Source: Solirubrobacterales bacterium (GTDB lineage Bacteria; Actinomycetota; Thermoleophilia; Solirubrobacterales; Solirubrobacteraceae). Taken from it: a stretch of DNA of 11,595 bases. This document shows, piece by piece, positions 6,790-11,595 of the stretch (position 1 is the stretch's first letter; each line of letters begins with the position of its first letter). A model generated the notes under the pieces. It was not told the DNA's origin and searched no databases. It saw nothing but the letters and a program-made list of their open reading frames with translations. The position numbers and the translations under genes were made by a program. The stretch is from NCBI GenBank assembly GCA_003134675.1, contig PLBZ01000056.1, forward strand, positions 1-11,595. The letters run 5' to 3'.

Positions 6790-6816
6790 CCGAGACCCCC
6801 TAAGGGGGGATCTCGG
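6790..6816. terminator. Strong GC hairpin between the replication-relaxation gene and the next gene
   Basis: CCGAGA plus CCCCC (6790-6800) pairs with GGGGG (6804-6808) and TCTCGG (6811-6816), leaving a TAA loop and a 2-nt bulge (6809-6810). An 11-bp stem with a 3-nt loop is unlikely by chance. It lies 80 bases after the stop at 6710 and 123 bases before the next start, inside a 229-base gap with nothing else recognisable. No T-run follows, so it may be a factor-independent-like terminator of the type common in actinobacteria, a transcript stabiliser, or a protein or nick site of the mobile element. Confidence 0.55.
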
Positions 6817-6939
6817 ACCGCTGCACTACGCCGCTCACGCTCGATTGCCCTCACTTGACGGCACTCCGATCGACTCCTACAAGGCGTCCCAACAACTCCC
6901 TCGGGCAGCTACCCGAACCAGACCAGCAGGAGAGAAGCC

Positions 6940-7911
6940 ATGACCCTCACCGCCCCACCAACCGCACGCACTCGGCCCAAGACCCGCATTCCATCGCGAA
7001 ACCGGCCTGCCGGCATACGACCCAGGACCGGCTCCTCTGCACGAGCCGAGCGTGGAGCGGGGGGCAGCGAGCCCGGCCTGTTGGGTCGCTATACCGACCC
7101 CGAGGGTTGTCTTCGCCAGGTAGTTGCTCTGCCCGGAGCCTGGGGAAGCGTGCTCGTCGTGGACCGCGACGTCAACACACTCGGCGATCGTCGTCTGGTG
7201 GCGCATCTCGCCGCCGATGAGCCGCGGGAGAACGCAGCCCTTGTATGCGAGCACTACCTGCGGGACTCCGCGGGCCGCTGGTGCAGACGCGTGACCCAGG
7301 AAGATCTCGAGGTCGTGCCTTTCGCCGACACGGAAGCAATAGAGCCTCAGTCGGACGCGACGCCGGACGCGACGGCGCTCACCGATATCCAGGGACGTAC
7401 CCACTGCCTGGAGCTCCACGACGCCGGAATGTCGATTCCGGAGCTGCGCTGGTGCCGCCGCTCGCCTGGGGCAGAAGGGGAGTTGTCTGAGCCGATCAGC
7501 ATGCGCGAGGTGATCGCAAGCCTCGAGAGCTACGAGCCCGTGCGCACACTCACTCACAGGGCGCTCGCGTTGCACCGTGATGACTCGACGGTCTCGGTGG
7601 CGGTGCTTCGTGCCGAGCGGGCACGGATGGATGTGAGCAAGATCGTCCTCAACCGGGGGCTGCGACTGGCTGTGCTCGCCGCCGCCGCGGCGCAGGGTCT
7701 GAGCATGAGCGAGATTGCGGTGCGCTGCGGCAGGGTCAAACACGATTCCAGGGGTAAGGAAAGCGGCGAGACGAGCTGGTTGGCTAGACGTCTGGGGATC
7801 GCTCCGGAGGGCGGCGAGAGCACCCCTACCCCGTGGATCCACAGCGATGTGCTGGCGTTGATAGCGCGCTGTGGCTTGGGGATCAGTCCGCGCGAGGTGG
7901 AGCTCGGATGA
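6940..7911 (+). CDS. Protein of unknown function with DNA-binding-like C-terminus, coupled to the response regulator
   Basis: I do not recognise the family. The 323-residue protein has three parts. Residues 1-46 are basic and disordered (Arg, Pro, Thr, Gly). Residues about 48-128 form a compact domain: GLLGRYTDPEG, VVALPGAWGSVLVVDRD, RRLVAHLAADEPRENAALVC and the W-C-R-R motif at 114-117. Residues about 185-323 are helical, with an HTH-like segment AAAAAQGLSMSEIAVRCGR at 247-265 and a C-terminal stretch that reads like a DNA-binding domain (SWLARRLGI 279-287, SDVLALIARCGLGISPREVE 302-321). The start is supported by an AGGAGAG Shine-Dalgarno at 6928-6934 before ATG 6940. Its stop overlaps the response regulator start (ATGA, 7908-7911), so the two are almost certainly co-translated and functionally linked. 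A partner, cofactor or DNA-binding role for the regulator is my inference only. Confidence 0.85.
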   Translation: MTLTAPPTARTRPKTRIPSRNRPAGIRPRTGSSARAERGAGGSEPGLLGRYTDPEGCLRQVVALPGAWGSVLVVDRDVNTLGDRRLVAHLAADEPRENAALVCEHYLRDSAGRWCRRVTQEDLEVVPFADTEAIEPQSDATPDATALTDIQGRTHCLELHDAGMSIPELRWCRRSPGAEGELSEPISMREVIASLESYEPVRTLTHRALALHRDDSTVSVAVLRAERARMDVSKIVLNRGLRLAVLAAAAAQGLSMSEIAVRCGRVKHDSRGKESGETSWLARRLGIAPEGGESTPTPWIHSDVLALIARCGLGISPREVELG

Positions 7912-8663
7912 CTGCCCACAGCGCGCTGCTGGAGCTCGCCGGCGTTCATCCAGACCCTGGCGCCGATCGCGCCCTGATCCTCGTGGTCGAGTCTGATGCT
8001 TCTCTAGGAGAAGCGATCGTCGAGCAGCTCACCGCCGACGGCTATCGGGCCGTGCTGGCGCGCTCCGCCGAGCACGCCCGGATCTTGGCTGCACGGCGCG
8101 TGCCGAAGCTGGCGGTTATCGGAGACCTCGAGGAGCCGCGCGACGCCTTGGAGCTGCTGGGGGAGATTCGCGAAGAGGATCGGGAACATGCTCCCTGGTC
8201 GGGAGAGCTCCCGGTCATCATGGTCTCCTCGCGAGCGCAGGAGCTGGACGTGCTCCGAGCCTTCGAGGCTGGGGCTGACGACTTTCTCGCTCGCCCGGCT
8301 CGGTATCTAGAGCTGCGGGCGCGCCTGCGGGCGGTTCTGCGCCGGAGCGAGCGTGTCACCGGACGCGGGCGCCTGCTCCAGGTTGGACCGCTTGCGATCG
8401 ATGTTGACGCTCACGCCGTTAGCCTGCACGGCCAACACCTCGACCTGCGCCCGTTGGAGTACGAGCTGCTCGTCCAGCTTGCCAGTGCTCCGGACCGCGT
8501 GTTCGGCAAGGAGGAGCTGCTGCGCTCGGTCTGGGGATACCGGTCGTGTGCGGCTACGCGCACCGTCGACAGTCACGCTAGCCGTCTGCGTCGCAAGCTC
8601 GACGTGGACGAAAGCGGGCGCTGGGTAATCAACGTGTGGGGGGTTGGCTACCGGCTGATCTGA
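7908..8663 (+). CDS. OmpR/PhoB-type response regulator with atypical receiver
   Basis: A 251-residue transcription factor with a receiver domain (about 22-145) and a C-terminal winged-helix effector domain (about 156-251: LRPLEYELLVQLASAPDRVF, EELLRSVWGY, RTVDSHASRLRRKL, WVINVWGVGYRLI). The phosphate-acceptor position appears kept (D73 in GDLEEP), as is the Thr/Ser switch (S107). The acidic pocket is E28-S29 instead of two acidic residues, and the conserved Lys is Arg (R129 in LARP). Such receivers often work without phosphorylation, and no histidine kinase is present in the window. The ATG at 7908 is inside the stop of the preceding gene (ATGA) and follows GAGGTGGAG at 7894-7902. The frame is open back to 7833, but that part overlaps the upstream coding region and has no receiver homology. 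Target genes are unknown; the upstream partner gene and ssb are candidates. Confidence 0.93.
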   Translation: MTAHSALLELAGVHPDPGADRALILVVESDASLGEAIVEQLTADGYRAVLARSAEHARILAARRVPKLAVIGDLEEPRDALELLGEIREEDREHAPWSGELPVIMVSSRAQELDVLRAFEAGADDFLARPARYLELRARLRAVLRRSERVTGRGRLLQVGPLAIDVDAHAVSLHGQHLDLRPLEYELLVQLASAPDRVFGKEELLRSVWGYRSCAATRTVDSHASRLRRKLDVDESGRWVINVWGVGYRLI

Positions 8664-8784
8664 GGCACTGCTCTACGCGCTGCTCGGCCCAAATGGACTC
8701 GCATGGGCCTGATCGAGAGAACCATCCCAAGCGCGGCGTAGGTTTTTCGGCAGGGGGTCAACAATCGATGAACGGAGACCATTC
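8664..8784. other. Intergenic region before ssb, with weak hairpin
   Basis: GGCCCA (8686-8691) and TGGGCC (8704-8709) form a perfect 6-bp stem with a 12-nt loop 22 bases after the response regulator stop. A T-run at 8742-8746 is too far away to belong to a terminator with it. TAGGTT at 8739-8744 fits TANNNT and could be a -10 box for ssb, without a clear -35. It is therefore open whether ssb shares the upstream transcript. Confidence 0.25.
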
Positions 8785-9240
8785 ATGTCTAACTTCACCA
8801 TCAACCGCGTTGTTCTGGTAGGACGTCTCACCCGTGACCCCGACCTGCGCGCGCTGCCTTCGGGCTCGAGCGTATGTGGCCTCCGGGTTGCCTGCAGCAC
8901 GACCCGCAAGGACACCGAGGGTGACTACCACGAGAAGCCAAATTTCTTCGACGTGGCCGTCTTCGGTGCCATGGGGGAGAACGTCAATCGCTATACACGC
9001 AAGGGCCGCCGCGTAGCCATCGACGGCCGGCTGGAGTGGCGCGAGTGGGAGACCTCCGACCAGCAGAGGCGCCAGGCGGTGCGCGTCGTCGCCGATACGG
9101 TTCTGTTCCTCGACGGCCCTGGCGAGCAACGAGATGGCGAGCCTGGCGAGGAAGTCGATGCAGGCGAGATCGCTCAGGGATCGGCCAGCGAGCTCGTCGG
9201 CGTTGGCGCGGGCACCGAGGATGACGACCTCGTCTTCTAG
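8785..9240 (+). CDS. ssb: Single-stranded DNA-binding protein, probably an accessory paralogue
   Basis: The 151-residue protein has a bacterial SSB OB-fold at 1-112: INRVVLVGRLTRDPDLRALPSG, NFFDVAVFG, KGRRVAIDGRLEWREWE and the closing strand VRVVADTVLFLD. It coats single-stranded DNA as a tetramer in replication, repair or transfer. The linker is short and acidic, and the tip is DDDLVF rather than the usual DDDIPF that recruits partner proteins: the final Phe and acidic run are kept but the Ile-Pro pair is Leu-Val. A Shine-Dalgarno GGAGA (8774-8778) lies 6 nt before the ATG. The housekeeping ssb usually sits between rpsF and rpsR. This copy sits behind conjugation-type and regulatory genes, so I infer an element-derived or specialised SSB. 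Confidence 0.95.
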   Translation: MSNFTINRVVLVGRLTRDPDLRALPSGSSVCGLRVACSTTRKDTEGDYHEKPNFFDVAVFGAMGENVNRYTRKGRRVAIDGRLEWREWETSDQQRRQAVRVVADTVLFLDGPGEQRDGEPGEEVDAGEIAQGSASELVGVGAGTEDDDLVF

Positions 9241-9308
9241 CCGGATCTACGCGTGTCGTGGCGAGTACAGCGGTGGGGGCGTCTAACGGTGCCCTCGCCG
9301 CTGAGCGA

Positions 9309-9334
9309 GACGGCACGCCGTGCGGCGTGCCGTC
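9309..9334. terminator. Perfect 11-bp hairpin terminator after ssb
   Basis: GACGGCACGCC (9309-9319) is perfectly complementary to GGCGTGCCGTC (9324-9334) across a 4-nt GTGC loop. It stands 69 bases after the ssb stop and before the dehydratase pair. No T-run follows, which is common for actinobacterial intrinsic terminators. It cleanly separates the accessory block from the housekeeping block. Confidence 0.65.
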
Positions 9335-9338
9335 CGCG

Positions 9339-9344
9339 TAAACT
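9339..9344 (+). promoter_or_regulatory. Possible -10 box (TAAACT) of the dehydratase operon
   Basis: TAAACT directly after the 9309-9334 hairpin matches TANNNT and stands 60 bases before the first dehydratase start. A -35 element would fall within the hairpin and none is clear. Offered as a candidate because the terminator upstream implies a fresh promoter in this gap. Confidence 0.3.
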
Positions 9345-9404
9345 GACGCGCCGCAGCATCCGAGCAACCAAGCATTCGTCCCCGTGCGCGAGGAGTCCAG
9401 TCCG

Positions 9405-9845
9405 GTGCCAGTCAATAGCCAGGCGGTCGGTAAGACCTATGAGCCCACGCTCTATGCCGTGGGCCGGGAGAAGATCAGGGAGTACGCCCGAGCGGTCGGT
9501 GAGACCAACCCCGTCCACCTCGACGTGCAGGCTGCTCGCGCGGCTGGTCACGCAGACGTCGTGGCCCCCCCAATGTTCGCTGTCGTTTACAGCGCCCCAT
9601 CGGTGGGACCGCCGATATTCGATCCCGAGATCGAGCTCAACTTCGCGATGATGGTGCACGGCGGGCAGGAGTTCGAGTGGGGGCCGCTGGTCGTGGCAGG
9701 CGATGAGATCACGACGGTCACCAGCGTCAAGGACATCTCCGAGCGCGACGGCCGCGGGTACTACGTGTTCGAGTCTGTCTCGATCAACCAGCGCGGCGAG
9801 CAGGTGTGCCGCGGAACATGGACGAACATCGTTCGAGGAGTGTGA
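9405..9845 (+). CDS. MaoC-like dehydratase, HadA-type (non-catalytic partner) subunit
   Basis: The 146-residue protein has the N-terminal MaoC/FAS1-like hot-dog fold of mycobacterial HadA: VGREKIREYARAVGETNPVH at 19-38, VVAPPMFAVV at 52-61, EFEWGPLVVAGDEI in the middle strand and NIVRGV at the end. The hydratase motif is degenerate: the catalytic Asp of the G-D-x-N-P-x-H signature is Glu here (E33), while H38 is kept. In HadAB the HadA subunit mainly holds the acyl chain and HadB does the chemistry, dehydrating (3R)-hydroxyacyl-ACP in fatty acid elongation. I chose GTG 9405 because GAGGAG lies about 10 nt upstream; GTG 9384 would add seven unlikely residues and swallow that site. The catalytic-type partner follows 5 nt after the stop. 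Confidence 0.9.
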   Translation: MPVNSQAVGKTYEPTLYAVGREKIREYARAVGETNPVHLDVQAARAAGHADVVAPPMFAVVYSAPSVGPPIFDPEIELNFAMMVHGGQEFEWGPLVVAGDEITTVTSVKDISERDGRGYYVFESVSINQRGEQVCRGTWTNIVRGV

Positions 9846-9850
9846 GTGAA

Positions 9851-10243
9851 ATGGCAGATCTAGCGGTTGGAGCGCAGATTCCCGAGGTGAGGGTTACGCC
9901 GGACAAGTACCTCACAGCTCGTTACGCCGGCGCCTCCGGCGACTTCAACCCGATCCACATCGATGAGGACTTCGCCAAAGCGGTAGGTCTGCCCGGACGG
10001 ATCCTGCATGGGCTGTGGACGATGGCTCAGGTGGCCCGCGCCCAGACCGAGGCGGCGGGCGGCCCCGAGCACCTGAAGCGCCTCGCGGTGCAGTTCCGGG
10101 GCATGGGCGTACCCGAGCAGGAGGTCGTGGTGAGTGGCACGGTGCGCGAGTCCGGCGAGGGGAAGGTCATCGTCGATACCGTGGCCGAGCAGTCAGGCAA
10201 GCAGATCATCAGAAACGCCGAGGCCGAGCTGGAGATCGCATAG
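9851..10243 (+). CDS. MaoC-like (R)-hydroxyacyl dehydratase, HadB-type catalytic subunit
   Basis: The 130-residue protein is a complete single hot-dog domain. The signature ASGDFNPIHIDEDFA at 28-42 has the catalytic Asp (D31) and His (H36), followed by GLPGRILHGLWTMAQVA at 46-62. This is the catalytic HadB/PhaJ-like form and should pair with the preceding gene to dehydrate (3R)-hydroxyacyl-thioesters, most likely ACP-bound chains in fatty acid synthesis. ATG 9851 is preferred because GAGGAG at 9835-9840 is 10 nt upstream. A GTG at 9842, overlapping the previous stop, would leave almost no spacing. The two-gene order and spacing resemble hadA-hadB. PhaJ-like or other enoyl-CoA hydratase activity cannot be excluded from sequence alone. 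Confidence 0.94.
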   Translation: MADLAVGAQIPEVRVTPDKYLTARYAGASGDFNPIHIDEDFAKAVGLPGRILHGLWTMAQVARAQTEAAGGPEHLKRLAVQFRGMGVPEQEVVVSGTVRESGEGKVIVDTVAEQSGKQIIRNAEAELEIA

Positions 10244-10329
10244 GTCGTCGCGCCTACTTGGACGGCACCGTAGGGCCTGTGATGTGCAGGCTGAGGCTCG
10301 GTGCTTCCTGCGGCACCAGTGCGGGCTCC

Positions 10330-10335
10330 TAGAAT
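10330..10335 (+). promoter_or_regulatory. -10 box TAGAAT of hrcA (probably leaderless)
   Basis: TAGAAT fits the TANNNT consensus and is followed by exactly 7 nt and then GTG 10343. No Shine-Dalgarno is present. The geometry is the same as for the antitoxin promoter at 1151-1156. A -35 is not clear. I saw no CIRCE element (TTAGCACTC-N9-GAGTGCTAA) in the 99-base gap. Confidence 0.48.
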
Positions 10336-10342
10336 CAAATCC

Positions 10343-11368
10343 GTGCTGACTCCCCGACAGGAGCTGATCCTGTGCAAGGTGGTGGATGATTATCTGCAGA
10401 CCGGGCAGCCGGTGGCGTCGAAGTCTCTCGCCGCCGACACGGAGCTGGGCTGCGGGCCGTCTACCATCAGAAATGAGCTGTCGTTGCTCGAGGAGCACGG
10501 CCTGCTCGCCCACCCGCACGTCTCAGCGGGTCGCATTCCGACGGACGCGGGTCATCGCTATGTGGTTGACCGCATGCTCGCTTCCGGGCAGGGTCCCCTG
10601 CCGGCGCGGCGATTGGAGCTGTCGCTGATTCGGCGTGAGGTGGAGGAGGCGATGCGCGCCACCACCGAGACCCTCTCGCAGGTGACCAACCTTCTGGCGG
10701 TGGTCTCCGCTCCGGCGATGCACACCGCGACGATCAGGCATATCGAGGTGCTGGCGCTGCAACCGCAGGTGGTGATGGTCGTGATCATCACCTCCACAGG
10801 CGGCGTTTCGAAGATGCTCGTGACCTTCGAGAGCGCGGTCGATCCGGGGCTTGTGGCGTGGGCGGGAGAGTACTTGAACGAGCGACTCGTCGGTCTCGGG
10901 CTGGGGGCTCGCATGCTCCATCAGCGCTTGGTGGACCCGAGTCTGTCGGCGACGGAGCTGGCTTTCCTCGCGCGCCTGGCCGCGGCCTTCAGCGATATCT
11001 CCTCCGAGGGAGAGGACGTTCTGTATCTGGATGGAACAGCGCGGCTCCTCACCGCCGGGCAGATCCAGGACACCGTTCAGATCAACGAGCTGATGGACCT
11101 GCTCGAGCGTCGTGTCGCGCTGTTGCGGATGTTGCGGTCAGCGCTAGGTGAGTCAGGGATATATGTGAGGATTGGTCACGAGAACGAGATTCCTGCAATG
11201 CGTTCGCTCGCCCTGGTCGCCACCGGGTATGGGATGGGGGCGCGCAAGCTGGGTGCCGTGTCGGTGATCGGACCGGTGCGCATGGACTATGCCGGGGTGA
11301 TCGTCACCGTGCGCGAGGCCGCGCACCAGCTGTCGCGCTTTGTCGAAGATGTCTATGCCGAGAACTGA
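10343..11368 (+). CDS. hrcA: Heat-inducible transcription repressor HrcA
   Basis: HrcA represses chaperone genes by binding CIRCE operators and is kept active by GroEL in the species studied. The 341-residue length matches the family. The N-terminal winged helix is clear: LTPRQELILCKVVDDYLQTG, GQPVASKSL, GCGPSTIRNELSLLEEHGLL at 36-55, and HPHVSAGRIPTDAGHRYVVD. The middle is the GAF-like dimer region, and the end carries the conserved LGAVSVIGPVRMDYAGVIV segment. I chose GTG 10343 (VLTPRQ) because it matches family starts and lies 7 nt after TAGAAT; GTG 10301 would add 14 residues before the conserved start. dnaJ follows after 42 bases on the same strand, the classical hrcA-dnaJ pairing. Confidence 0.96.
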   Translation: MLTPRQELILCKVVDDYLQTGQPVASKSLAADTELGCGPSTIRNELSLLEEHGLLAHPHVSAGRIPTDAGHRYVVDRMLASGQGPLPARRLELSLIRREVEEAMRATTETLSQVTNLLAVVSAPAMHTATIRHIEVLALQPQVVMVVIITSTGGVSKMLVTFESAVDPGLVAWAGEYLNERLVGLGLGARMLHQRLVDPSLSATELAFLARLAAAFSDISSEGEDVLYLDGTARLLTAGQIQDTVQINELMDLLERRVALLRMLRSALGESGIYVRIGHENEIPAMRSLALVATGYGMGARKLGAVSVIGPVRMDYAGVIVTVREAAHQLSRFVEDVYAEN

Positions 11369-11410
11369 CGCGGACTCCGCGATGCTTGAGCGCCACAATC
11401 GAGACAAACG

Positions 11411-11595
11411 ATGAGTCGTATATCCAGTCCCCGCGATCCTTACGAGGTGCTCGGCATCGAGCGCGACGCCTCCGAGCAGGAGATCAAGAAGGCCTTTCGC
11501 GCGTTGGCGATGGAGTTGCACCCTGACGTCAATGCGCACGACCCCGAGGCCGAGGAGAAGTTCAAGGAGGCGGCCGAGGCCTACGAGATCCTCTC
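11411..11595 (+). CDS. dnaJ: Chaperone DnaJ, N-terminal part (runs off the window)
   Basis: The first 61 residues are a J domain: [20 protein letters not shown] at 9-28, then [13 protein letters not shown] with the invariant HPD at 37-39 that stimulates DnaK ATPase, and [14 protein letters not shown] at 48-61. The Gly/Phe region and zinc centre that would prove DnaJ rather than CbpA or another J protein lie beyond the window, but the position directly after hrcA supports DnaJ. The ATG at 11411 has only a weak GAGA upstream. Confidence 0.92.
   Translation, partial: MSRISSPRDPYEVLGIERDASEQEIKKAFRALAMELHPDVNAHDPEAEEKFKEAAEAYEIL

Noticed and set aside
6877..7842. 321-codon minus-strand frame
   Set aside because: Antisense to the 6940-7911 gene, which has a good Shine-Dalgarno and a stop-start overlap with the regulator; the minus frame has neither.
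7833..7907. 25-codon N-terminal extension of the response regulator
   Set aside because: It overlaps the upstream coding region, has no receiver-like sequence, and the ATG at 7908 has a Shine-Dalgarno and the ATGA coupling arrangement.
1..11595. tRNA/rRNA genes, CRISPR arrays, integrase, transposase or insertion-sequence ends
   Set aside because: I looked for T-loop-like GGTTCRA motifs, regularly spaced repeats, and recombinase or transposase signatures on both strands and found none I could support, although decayed pieces could be missed by eye.

Overview
The window reads as a chromosomal segment of a high-GC bacterium, most likely an actinobacterium. Coding is GC-rich with frequent GTG starts, there are HadA/HadB-like paired dehydratases, two genes appear to have leaderless promoters (TANNNT box 7 nt before the start codon), and a MbcA/MbcT-type Xre-RES locus is present. 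The overall style recalls Thermoleophilia/Solirubrobacterales, but that placement is inference without a database comparison.

Layout. (a) 1-1340 is a worn accessory strip. It holds the first codons of a probable SAM-dependent methyltransferase on the minus strand, about 370 bases with no supportable gene, a Xre-RES toxin-antitoxin operon with an intact antitoxin but a toxin lacking its C-terminal half, and the last codons of a glyoxalase/VOC gene whose 5' part is gone. (b) 1407-4141 holds a small secreted protein of unknown function (minus) divergent from a full-length GGDEF-EAL cyclic-di-GMP enzyme (plus). Between them lies a degenerate small Cys-rich reading frame whose stop overlaps the GGDEF-EAL start. 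(c) 4332-9240 looks like a block derived from a conjugative element or plasmid. It starts with the C-terminal part of a TraG/VirD4/HerA-like ATPase, without its Walker A part, in one reading frame with a replication-relaxation domain. Next come a strong hairpin, an unrecognised gene with a DNA-binding-like C-terminus, an atypical orphan OmpR-type response regulator coupled to it by an ATGA overlap, and a single-stranded DNA-binding protein. (d) 9405-11595 is housekeeping: a HadA/HadB-like MaoC dehydratase pair, then hrcA and the start of dnaJ. A strong terminator-like hairpin at 9309-9334 separates blocks (c) and (d).

How the genes fit together. Block (d) joins acyl-chain dehydration (lipid synthesis) with heat-shock control. 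Block (c) is the most unusual part: a DNA-processing protein, an unknown, a probably phosphorylation-independent regulator and an SSB, all on one strand. It may be a domesticated replication/transfer module or a decaying one. The hypothetical plus pseudo-receiver pair is the best candidate for an undescribed system. The GGDEF-EAL protein keeps all the motifs expected for synthesis, feedback inhibition and hydrolysis of c-di-GMP. No tRNA, rRNA, CRISPR array, integrase or transposase could be supported.
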